6,257 bases of DNA from Rhodospirillaceae bacterium (GTDB lineage Bacteria; Pseudomonadota; Alphaproteobacteria; MPNO01; UBA2964), in NCBI GenBank assembly GCA_002724505.1, contig PBOV01000135.1:1-6257 (forward strand), written 5' to 3'. Both the position numbers and the translations under genes were made by a program. The notes under the pieces are model-generated. The model ran no database searches, was not told where the DNA came from, and was given only the letters and a program-made list of their open reading frames with translations. Numbering within the stretch: position 1 is the first letter of the stretch; the number at the start of each line of letters is the position of its first letter. This document shows positions 1 through 5,321 of the stretch, one piece after another.

Positions 1-290
1 CGTTCACCCAACATGGCAGCCATTGGCGCGAGTAATTGAGGAGGGCGCTGACTGGATAGGGCTTGCTTGTTATTCCGGAACCCTTCAATCCAGGCGACTT
101 CTCGCATTAGCAATGAAACTTGCCTGAAGATATAAATTATGCCCAGCAGTAAGACGCCTACAATAAGGCCGTTCAAGGCGGGGTTAGCCATGAAGGCCTC
201 AAATAGCGGTAAGTAAAGCCCCGCCACCGCCAGTCCCACTGAAAAGACAAATATTAACATTCTTATTAAATAACGCCGGGGACCATGCAT
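1..290 (-). CDS. MotA/TolQ/ExbB-like proton-channel family protein, N-terminal part (cut by left edge)
   Basis: The frame is open from an ATG at 290 down to base 1, giving 96 residues with no stop, so the 3' part lies outside the window. The first ten residues are basic (MHGPRRYLIR). A hydrophobic helix follows at about residues 11-30, then a short periplasmic-type stretch (FEAFMANPALNG), then a second helix at about 39-54. After that comes a charged, probably cytoplasmic stretch with EVAWIEGFR and LLAPMAAMLGE. This layout and wording match, from memory, the start of alphaproteobacterial MotA/TolQ/ExbB-family proteins, often labelled 'flagellar motor protein MotA' although they sit away from flagellar genes. 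The later helices and the pore residues are not visible, so proton-channel function is inferred. An AGGA lies 8 bases before the ATG. The gene follows the OmpA-like gene by 64 bases on the same strand, which suggests a joint envelope role. Confidence 0.8.
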   Translation of the reverse strand, partial: MHGPRRYLIRMLIFVFSVGLAVAGLYLPLFEAFMANPALNGLIVGVLLLGIIYIFRQVSLLMREVAWIEGFRNNKQALSSQRPPQLLAPMAAMLGE

Positions 291-298
291 TAGACTTT

Positions 299-302
299 TC
301 CT
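299..302 (-). promoter_or_regulatory. Ribosome binding site of the MotA-like gene
   Basis: On the minus strand AGGA is followed by 8 bases and then the ATG at 290-288. It supports this start over the out-of-frame ATG at 286-284. Confidence 0.55.
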
Positions 303-322
303 ACGGCTGGTTGAATAAACAG

Positions 323-351
323 GTTAAATATAGCGGTGTTATTAACGTCAA
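323..351 (-). promoter_or_regulatory. Candidate sigma70-type promoter for the MotA-like gene
   Basis: On the minus strand TTGACG (351-346, 5 of 6 matches to the -35 consensus) is followed by a 17-base spacer and TTTAAC (328-323, 4 of 6 matches to the -10). It begins just after the stop codon of the OmpA-like gene and would give a leader of about 25-30 bases. An overlapping TATATT (332-327) is a better -10 but has only a 13-base spacer. Read by eye only. The gene may equally be read through from the OmpA-like gene. Confidence 0.33.
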
Positions 352-354
352 GGA

Positions 355-1338
355 TTACCGTTTTGTTAAAATGAGATCAATACGATCATTAGGTCCTATG
401 GTGGATCGATTGCCAAGAGCCTTAACAGAAATGCGCGTTATATCCACCCCCCTATCAATTAAGTAGGTTCGCGCAGTGAGGGCACGCGAAAGAGCAAGTC
501 GCTTTGCTCTAATAGCTGACCCACCCATTAGACCAGCGTAAGCATGAAGCTGAAGGGTGAGGGCAGAATCCTTTTCAAGAGTTTTCGAAAGGTTTTCTAA
601 AGCTGTAGTTGCCTCACTATTTAGCTCAAACGATCCAGCTTTAAATTCGATACGCTTAATTTTTTCGGCTTTGCGAGATTGATTTATTGGCGGTATAGAG
701 GCGATCCGAGTTTCTGGTTTCAACTCTGGCTCTCCGAATTTTGGCCTTAAAGGTGCAATGTTTCTAGTTAGAGCCTTTGTTGAAGAAATTGGCGGCACCT
801 TAACTTCTTGTTCCAACGGCGGGATAGAAGGCGGCGGGGGTGCTGGTCTTCTCAAAAGTGCCGAGAAATTTGGAGTTGGAAGTGCTTTTATAGTTTTTAA
901 TGGCGCTGAAAAATGTGGCGGAGGCGGGGGGCGGACCTCTGTTTTTTTAGGAGCCCTTAGGGCGGATTGCCCATGACTTTTTTTACTGACCCCTTCGCCC
1001 CGCAACTTTGCAAGATTTGGGACAGATCTTTTAATATTTCTAGGTGGTTGCAGGACAATTACGTCTGTTTTACTGACCGGTCGCGTGGGGAAACTCTCAG
1101 GCAACTTTAAATTAGGGCCGACATATAGATTATTCCTCCCATTTCCACTGTTCGGCTGGTCAGGAGTTTTCTGTGAAAAAGCGGGCGAAGGGCCAAGAGA
1201 TTCGATAACGCTATAATCTACGATTATATTGGAGTGGTTAGCACCGCTCGCGTACTGCTGCGCAGTTGCAGTACCAGTGTTTATCATCACCAATACTGTA
1301 ATTTTAAATATCAATTTTATCGGATCAAACCCTGTCAT
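355..1338 (-). CDS. Secreted OmpA-like (peptidoglycan-binding fold) protein with proline-rich linker
   Basis: This is a 327-residue protein from the ATG at 1338. Residues 1-26 form a signal peptide: a short start with K9 and K13 around a hydrophobic core (ITVLVMINTG) and a likely cleavage after ATA, before QQ. A low-complexity region follows, strongly proline-rich at about 136-183 with runs of five and four prolines, which suits a linker across the periplasm. The C-terminal 100 residues (about 228-327) have the OmpA-like pattern: IEFKAGSFELN at the start, then RLALSRALTARTYLIDRGV, and NDRIDLIL in place of the usual NRRVE ending. The LSRA arginine (R285) is kept, but the usual TD is replaced by AYAG (266-269). 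It may anchor the neighbouring MotA-like protein to the cell wall, which is inference. A longer frame reaches a TTG at 1404, but that would bury the signal peptide. Confidence 0.85.
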   Translation of the reverse strand: MTGFDPIKLIFKITVLVMINTGTATAQQYASGANHSNIIVDYSVIESLGPSPAFSQKTPDQPNSGNGRNNLYVGPNLKLPESFPTRPVSKTDVIVLQPPRNIKRSVPNLAKLRGEGVSKKSHGQSALRAPKKTEVRPPPPPHFSAPLKTIKALPTPNFSALLRRPAPPPPSIPPLEQEVKVPPISSTKALTRNIAPLRPKFGEPELKPETRIASIPPINQSRKAEKIKRIEFKAGSFELNSEATTALENLSKTLEKDSALTLQLHAYAGLMGGSAIRAKRLALSRALTARTYLIDRGVDITRISVKALGNRSTIGPNDRIDLILTKR

Positions 1339-1342
1339 TTCA

Positions 1343-1348
1343 CTTTCC
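1343..1348 (-). promoter_or_regulatory. Ribosome binding site that sets the OmpA-like start
   Basis: On the minus strand GGAAAG lies 4 bases before the ATG at 1338-1336 (GGA lies 7 before it). The start fits a signal peptide at the very N-terminus. The TTG at 1404 and GTG at 1365 in the same frame are therefore less likely starts. Confidence 0.5.
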
Positions 1349-1424
1349 AGCGCCCCTCCATTCACGGATCTCTTTGGTTTCCCATTTGTAATTTGTTTAA
1401 CCAAAAGGGTTCATGCATGTACTC

Positions 1425-1453
1425 AATTTAGCGCGGTGCGTTTGCATCTACAA
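1425..1453 (-). promoter_or_regulatory. Weak candidate promoter upstream of the OmpA-like gene
   Basis: On the minus strand TTGTAG (1453-1448) and TAAATT (1430-1425) are 17 bases apart, with 3 of 6 and 4 of 6 consensus matches. The 148-base gap between the phosphatase stop and the OmpA-like ATG leaves room for a promoter, but this is the only spaced pair I found and it is weak. Confidence 0.2.
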
Positions 1454-1474
1454 CAACCTAGCTTCTTGGTGTTT

Positions 1475-1494
1475 GAACCTAAATTTCTAGGTTC
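1475..1494 (-). terminator. Small stem-loop at the end of the phosphatase gene, possible weak terminator
   Basis: GAACCTA (1475-1481) and TAGGTTC (1488-1494) form a perfect 7-bp inverted repeat with a 6-base loop. It overlaps the TAG stop of the phosphatase gene at 1489-1487. No T-run follows on the minus strand (the next bases read AAACACC), so it is not a typical intrinsic terminator. It could protect the mRNA end or be chance. Confidence 0.25.
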
Positions 1495-2287
1495 CGGAAT
1501 TGATTGCTTCCCGTAACATTTTCCCCACAGAATCAAACAAAGCGCTGTTTGCTGCTAGGATAGTGCCCCCATTCAAAGGATCATCTCGGCCATTTAGCTC
1601 GCTTACGAGCCCCCCGGCCTCCCGAACCATTAAAATGCCTGCCGCTACATCCCAAGGTGACAGACCGATTTCCCAAAAGGCATCAAAGCGTCCCGCTGCT
1701 ATATATGCCAGATCTAAAGAAGCTGCTCCAAATCTTCTGAGGCCAGCAGTTTTATCCATTACCGGGACAATAGCGTTTAACATTTCTTCTTTGCCTGAGC
1801 GGTTACCAAACGGGATACCAGTTGCCAAAATGGCGGTATTGAGACTACGGCGCGCAGAAACCCTAAGCCGTGTATTGTTTAGGAAACATCCCCCGCCTCG
1901 CGTCGCCCAGAATGTTTCATCGCGGGTGGGGTCGTAAACCATACCCGCCTCAAGCTGGTCATTTTGAATGTGTGCTATTGAAATTGCAAAATGAGGGATC
2001 CCATGCAAAAAGTTTGTCGTTCCATCGAGTGGGTCGACGATCCAGCGATCAGTTGCGGTCTCGGCCCCGACGAACCCCTCCTCCTCCAGTAACATCGAAA
2101 AATCCGGGCGCGCTTTGCCAAGCTCAAATTTTAATATTTGCTCCGCGCGCCGGTCGGCTTCTGAGACAAAATCAGCCGGGCCTTTTTGAGAAACCTGTAA
2201 TTGTTCTACTTCGCCGAAGTCGTGTAATAGACTACGAGCCGCTTTACGCGCTGCTGCGTCCATAACGTTAATAATTGGTGGCCACAT
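1487..2287 (-). CDS. suhB: Inositol monophosphatase family protein (SuhB-like)
   Basis: This 266-residue protein has the usual length of the family and both of its signatures. WIVDPLDGTTNF (82-93) supplies the metal ligands D85 and D88, and PWDVAAGILMVREAGG (211-226) supplies D213. The upstream acidic LEEEG (67-71) and KGPADFVSEAD (35-45) correspond to the other metal and loop elements. The family removes phosphate from inositol monophosphates and related sugar or nucleotide phosphates with Mg2+ in the cytoplasm. The exact substrate cannot be told from sequence, and CysQ- or HisN-like activities are possible. SuhB is the closest label. The start at 2287 has AGG 10 bases upstream; an in-frame ATG at 2263 is an alternative. 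The gene lies 49 bases after efp on the same strand and may be cotranscribed with it. I see no sign of damage. Confidence 0.93.
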   Translation of the reverse strand: MWPPIINVMDAAARKAARSLLHDFGEVEQLQVSQKGPADFVSEADRRAEQILKFELGKARPDFSMLLEEEGFVGAETATDRWIVDPLDGTTNFLHGIPHFAISIAHIQNDQLEAGMVYDPTRDETFWATRGGGCFLNNTRLRVSARRSLNTAILATGIPFGNRSGKEEMLNAIVPVMDKTAGLRRFGAASLDLAYIAAGRFDAFWEIGLSPWDVAAGILMVREAGGLVSELNGRDDPLNGGTILAANSALFDSVGKMLREAINSGT

Positions 2288-2336
2288 TTGGTGGGCGCCT
2301 TTTAATTATGCAAAGCAAACGGGCTAAGCGGTTAGA

Positions 2337-2903
2337 TTAATCTTTTGCGCGCTCTACGTAGGTAGCATCTGCGGTATTTATCACCACCCGCGTACCCGCG
2401 CCGATATGAGGTGGAACCATTGTTTTGACGCCATTCTCCAATATTGCTGGTTTGTATGATGACGAAGCCGTTTGCCCTTTGACAACGGCATCTGCCTCGG
2501 AAATTTCAAGTGTTACATGTTGGGGTAGCCGTATCCCGACAGGCATATCGTCGACTGTATCGACGGTCACTTCCATACCTTCCACAAGGAAAATTCCTGC
2601 TTCGCCTGCCATATCAATATGAACATTAAATTGATCGTATGTTTCCGATTCCATTAAATTGATTTGATCCCCATCTGAAAACAGCATCGTGCAAGTCTTT
2701 TCCGATGTCATGAGTTTCTCTACGGTCTCTTGAGTCCTGAAACGCTCGTTGGTTTTTACCCCGGTGATAGCATCCCTCATATCGACCGCTATAAAAGCGT
2801 TTCCCTTTCCGGGGAGAATTAGCTCATATTTTACCACGACATATTTTTTACCATCATGCTCGATAGCATGTCCGGGTCTGAGCGTGTTTGCCAGCACCTT
2901 CAT
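2337..2903 (-). CDS. efp: Translation elongation factor P
   Basis: This is a full-length EF-P of 188 residues. EF-P binds between the P and E sites and rescues ribosomes stalled on polyproline. The N-terminal KOW-like domain (about 1-62) holds the loop LPGKGNAF (30-37). K33 matches E. coli K34, the residue that receives beta-lysine. The two OB-type domains follow, with the EF-P signature region KGQTASSSYKPAILENG at 142-158. A lysine at the loop tip supports EF-P rather than the paralogue YeiP. The two enzymes of the EpmA/EpmB modification route are immediate neighbours, so K33 is probably beta-lysylated, which is inference. AAGGA sits 10 bases before the ATG and a candidate promoter lies upstream. 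The proline-rich OmpA-like protein nearby, with runs of four and five prolines, would be a natural EF-P-dependent product. Confidence 0.97.
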   Translation of the reverse strand: MKVLANTLRPGHAIEHDGKKYVVVKYELILPGKGNAFIAVDMRDAITGVKTNERFRTQETVEKLMTSEKTCTMLFSDGDQINLMESETYDQFNVHIDMAGEAGIFLVEGMEVTVDTVDDMPVGIRLPQHVTLEISEADAVVKGQTASSSYKPAILENGVKTMVPPHIGAGTRVVINTADATYVERAKD

Positions 2904-2946
2904 TTTAATTTTGTCCTTGTCTCATCCAGGGTTATTTTGGCGACGA

Positions 2947-2975
2947 AAATTAGCAGGTTGGACGCATGGATTCAA
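2947..2975 (-). promoter_or_regulatory. Candidate promoter of efp
   Basis: In the 91-base gap after the epmB stop, the minus strand reads TTGAAT (2975-2970), a 17-base spacer, then TAATTT (2952-2947). The matches to consensus are 4 of 6 and 3 of 6. Transcription would start near 2940, giving a leader of roughly 35-40 bases that contains the AAGGA ribosome site at 2918-2914. Read by eye; readthrough from epmB is the alternative. Confidence 0.35.
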
Positions 2976-2994
2976 CGCACTCTATCTCATGAGT

Positions 2995-4056
2995 TTAATC
3001 ACGGTATTTATGGGTATTACCCTGCCAGTCTTTGACTATCCATCCGCCTTCATTTTCGGCACGAATATAATTTTCAGCAGCGGGCACCTTTCCGTGCCCC
3101 CCTGGGATATCCAGCATATAGGTCGGTTGGCAAAGGCCGGATAAATGGCCCCGCATTTTAGCAACTATCGCCCGTCCGCGGGCAATGGTCGTACGAAAAT
3201 GGCTGGTTCCTTGTGCCTTGTCGCCATGATGTAAATAGTAAGGCTTTACGCGGCAACGCACGAGTTTTTTCATCAAGTTAGCCATAGCCTCAGAAGTGTC
3301 ATTGATACCTTTTAGTAATACTGATTGACTAAGCATCGGAATTCCCTCGTCTACCAGTGCAGCAATAGCCCGTCCTGCTTCGGAGGTAAGTTCTTCGACG
3401 TGGTTGCAATGCAGCACAATAAATACCGGTGTTTGACGCTTTATTGAGCTGATAAGAGGATCAGAGATCCGCTTGGGTTCTACGACAGGAACTCGCGTAT
3501 GAATACGGATGACCGCGACATGATCAATTTTATCCAGCGCGTCAATAATTGTTGCGAGCCGCCGCGGTGATAAAATCAATGGGTCTCCACCAGATAGTAT
3601 TACCTCCCAAATCTCAGAGTGATTACGAATATAGTCGAGGGCCGCATCTAATTCTCCTGCACCGAGCAAACCGTCGCCGACAGCTTCGCGGCGGAAACAA
3701 AAGCGACAATATACCGGGCAAGTAAGCAAAGGAGTGAGTAAAACCCGGTCCGGGTAGCGATGAATAATACCTGGAAGTGGGCTGTGTGGAATATCACCAA
3801 TTGGATCGATTAGCTCTCCTTCCTGTTTGTTGATTTCCAGTTTTGACGGGACAAACTGTTTGGCAATGGGGCCCTCCGGCAACGCAGGGTCAATTAATTC
3901 GCCAATATGCTGGGTTATGCTTATGGGCAAAGTTTTGCTGGCCTCCGTTACAGCGGCTAAATGGTCCGGTGGAATCAGACCCTTTATTAATAATTCATCC
4001 GGTGATGCGATGGTTCGAGTTTGTAACCTCTGGACAAGATTTCTAGCCGCCTTCAT
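2995..4056 (-). CDS. epmB: EF-P beta-lysylation protein EpmB (lysine 2,3-aminomutase-like radical SAM enzyme)
   Basis: The protein has 353 residues. EpmB converts L-lysine to beta-lysine, which EpmA attaches to EF-P. The radical SAM motif CPVYCRFC (C113, C117, C120) binds the 4Fe-4S cluster, and LSGGDPL (154-160) is the SAM-contacting GGDP motif. K323 in LDIPGGHGK matches the PLP-binding lysine of lysine 2,3-aminomutase. D279 (LHHGD) and D316 (MLDIPGG) match its two substrate-binding aspartates. The length is close to E. coli EpmB (about 340) and shorter than clostridial lysine aminomutase (about 416). The ATG at 4056 has GGAGA 7 bases upstream; an extension to 4131 in the same frame would run into the divergent epmA start and adds nothing recognisable. 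Its position between efp and epmA decides for EpmB over a catabolic aminomutase. Confidence 0.95.
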   Translation of the reverse strand: MKAARNLVQRLQTRTIASPDELLIKGLIPPDHLAAVTEASKTLPISITQHIGELIDPALPEGPIAKQFVPSKLEINKQEGELIDPIGDIPHSPLPGIIHRYPDRVLLTPLLTCPVYCRFCFRREAVGDGLLGAGELDAALDYIRNHSEIWEVILSGGDPLILSPRRLATIIDALDKIDHVAVIRIHTRVPVVEPKRISDPLISSIKRQTPVFIVLHCNHVEELTSEAGRAIAALVDEGIPMLSQSVLLKGINDTSEAMANLMKKLVRCRVKPYYLHHGDKAQGTSHFRTTIARGRAIVAKMRGHLSGLCQPTYMLDIPGGHGKVPAAENYIRAENEGGWIVKDWQGNTHKYRD

Positions 4057-4063
4057 GGTGTAT

Positions 4064-4068
4064 TCTCC
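4064..4068 (-). promoter_or_regulatory. Ribosome binding site that sets the epmB start
   Basis: On the minus strand GGAGA is followed by 7 bases and then the ATG at 4056-4054. This is the strongest Shine-Dalgarno match in the window and argues against the longer frame starting at 4131. Confidence 0.7.
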
Positions 4069-4075
4069 AATTTTT

Positions 4076-4102
4076 TTGCCATCGGAAACAAATCCATGGC
4101 AA
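4076..4102. repeat. Inverted repeat in the divergent epmB-epmA intergenic region
   Basis: TTGCCAT (4076-4082) and ATGGCAA (4096-4102) are perfect inverted copies. Allowing one unpaired C at 4083, GGA (4084-4086) pairs with TCC (4093-4095), so the stem reaches 10 pairs around a 6-base AACAAA loop. It occupies the middle of the 64-base gap between the two start codons, next to a seven-T run (4071-4077). It could be an operator, or a leader hairpin for either gene. No convincing -35/-10 pair was found for either direction. Confidence 0.5.
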
Positions 4103-4120
4103 CAATTCGGGACTAAAGAT

Positions 4121-5227
4121 ATGAATGACACTCCCCTAACGGGTAATCAATCCCCTGATGAAGCTGTCGAGAAACCCTGGTGGCAAAGAGAGGTTTTTGC
4201 GGAGCGGTTACCGGCGTTAGAGGTTAGAAACCAAGTTGCTAGGGCGACGCGTCAATTGTTTGCTGAGCGCGAGTTTGTCGAGGTAGAAACACCAGCAATA
4301 CAGCTGTCCCCGGGTACAGAGCCGCATCTTACTGCATTTGAGACCCAAATTTTTGAGCCATTTGCCATGGACCGTGCGCGCACCCTTTATTTGCAAACAT
4401 CTCCGGAATTTACGATGAAAAAACTTTTGACTGCAGGAATGAAAAAAATTTTTCAGTTGGCAAGAGTGTGGCGTAACGGGGAACGCTCCAGTAAGCACCA
4501 TCCTGAATTTACAATGTTGGAATGGTACCGGGCGGGAGCCGGATGGCGCGATATTGCTGAGGATTGTGAAGTCTTGATCCGTAGGGTGGTTTTGGAATCC
4601 CTCTCTGATGATGAGCCTATAACTATAAGGTGGCGTGGACTAGTATGTGACCCTTTTGCTGATTGGGAATATCTAAGTGTAAACGACGCTTTCAAGAAGT
4701 ATTGCGGAATTAATCTTCTGGCTACAGCCCCCCAACCATTGAAACCGGACCCTTTTATGTTGGCAATTGAAGCAAAGCGTATTGGTGTTCGCGTTGACCC
4801 TGAGGATAAATGGGACGAAATATTTTTTCGGATATATTTAGATAAAATAGAGCCAAAACTCGGTGTAGGGGTGCCTACAGTTTTATACGACTACCCTTTA
4901 TCCATGGCAGCTTTGGCACGCCCAAATCCCGATGATGGGCGTGTTGCAGAGAGGTTTGAAGTATTTGTCTGTGGTTTGGAACTCGCCAACGGATATGGTG
5001 AGTTAACTGATGCTGCAGAGCAACTTCGGCGGTTTGATTTGGACATCCAACGAAAACAGGAAATATACGGATACAGCTATCCGATTGATAAGGATTTTAT
5101 CGATGCGTTATCGGCGGGGATGCCTGAAGCGTCTGGCGTAGCACTTGGATTTGATCGGCTAGTCATGTTGTGCGCAGGTGTGGATAAAATAGAAGATGTT
5201 CTATGGGCCCCTGTAGTTACCGCATGA
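4121..5227 (+). CDS. epmA: EF-P--(R)-beta-lysine ligase EpmA (GenX/PoxA/YjeA)
   Basis: The protein has 368 residues and resembles the catalytic core of class II lysyl-tRNA synthetase without the N-terminal anticodon-binding domain, which is the hallmark of EpmA. It activates beta-lysine with ATP and transfers it to the EF-P loop lysine. FVEVETPAIQLSPGTEPHL (52-70) and LYLQTSPEFTMKKLL (89-103) are family core. Motif 2 lies at about 114-136 (ARVWRNGE followed by HHPEFTMLEWYR), the lysine-pocket region ERFEVFVCGLELANGYGELTD at 278-297, and motif 3, GVALGFDRLVML, at 339-350. E. coli EpmA has about 325 residues; the extra length is a 20-odd residue N-terminus and an insert near 160-180. The frame is open back to 3827, but that part is antisense to epmB, so the ATG at 4121 (GGGA 8 bases upstream) is chosen. 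It is divergent from epmB. Confidence 0.95.
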   Translation: MNDTPLTGNQSPDEAVEKPWWQREVFAERLPALEVRNQVARATRQLFAEREFVEVETPAIQLSPGTEPHLTAFETQIFEPFAMDRARTLYLQTSPEFTMKKLLTAGMKKIFQLARVWRNGERSSKHHPEFTMLEWYRAGAGWRDIAEDCEVLIRRVVLESLSDDEPITIRWRGLVCDPFADWEYLSVNDAFKKYCGINLLATAPQPLKPDPFMLAIEAKRIGVRVDPEDKWDEIFFRIYLDKIEPKLGVGVPTVLYDYPLSMAALARPNPDDGRVAERFEVFVCGLELANGYGELTDAAEQLRRFDLDIQRKQEIYGYSYPIDKDFIDALSAGMPEASGVALGFDRLVMLCAGVDKIEDVLWAPVVTA

Positions 5228-5241
5228 TGTCTACAATTATT

Positions 5242-5270
5242 TTGGTCTACATCTCCCGCTATGCAATAAT
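5242..5270 (+). promoter_or_regulatory. Candidate extended -10 promoter for the dioxygenase genes
   Basis: TTGGTC (5242-5247), a 17-base spacer, then AATAAT (5265-5270, 5 of 6 matches) preceded by TG one base before it (5262-5263), the extended -10 form. The -35 is weak (3 of 6), as is common with an extended -10. Transcription would start near 5277 and give a leader of about 45 bases. AATAAT is also the left arm of a small AT-only dyad with ATTATT (5276-5281). A separate TTGACA at 5271-5276 has no well-spaced -10. Confidence 0.4.
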
Positions 5271-5321
5271 TTGACATTATTAATTTTCTGTAAGGTTCTA
5301 TATAGGGGCGATGAGTTAGCA

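Noticed and set aside
758..976. Glycine-rich open frame on the plus strand
   Set aside because: It is the antisense reading of the proline-rich linker of the OmpA-like gene; proline codons read as glycine on the other strand.
1339..1404. TTG-initiated longer form of the OmpA-like protein
   Set aside because: It would place 22 polar residues before a clear signal peptide; the ATG at 1338 has a ribosome site at good distance.
1500..2265. Open frames on the plus strand opposite the inositol monophosphatase gene
   Set aside because: They are antisense to a gene with intact family motifs, and their translations show no recognisable domain.
2995..4056. Catabolic lysine 2,3-aminomutase (kamA)
   Set aside because: The residues match both, but the shorter length and the efp/epmA context favour EpmB.
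3827..4120. N-terminal extension of the epmA frame by 98 residues
   Set aside because: The stretch is antisense to the well-supported 5' half of epmB and has no EpmA-like sequence; the ATG at 4121 fits the family.
4057..4131. 25-residue N-terminal extension of epmB
   Set aside because: It would overlap the epmA start, contains no family sequence, and lacks the strong ribosome site present before the ATG at 4056.
4121..5227. Lysyl-tRNA synthetase
   Set aside because: The N-terminal tRNA anticodon-binding domain is absent and the neighbours are efp and epmB, so EpmA is the better call.
5229..5251. Direct repeat GTCTACA at 5229-5235 and 5245-5251
   Set aside because: Seven bases in two copies 16 apart could mark a binding site, but it is too short to stand out from chance.
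5271..5304. Perfect TTGACA as the -35 of a promoter
   Set aside because: At 16-18 base spacing the downstream hexamers (AGGTTC, GGTTCT, GTTCTA) do not resemble a -10, and TATATA at 5299 is 22 bases away.
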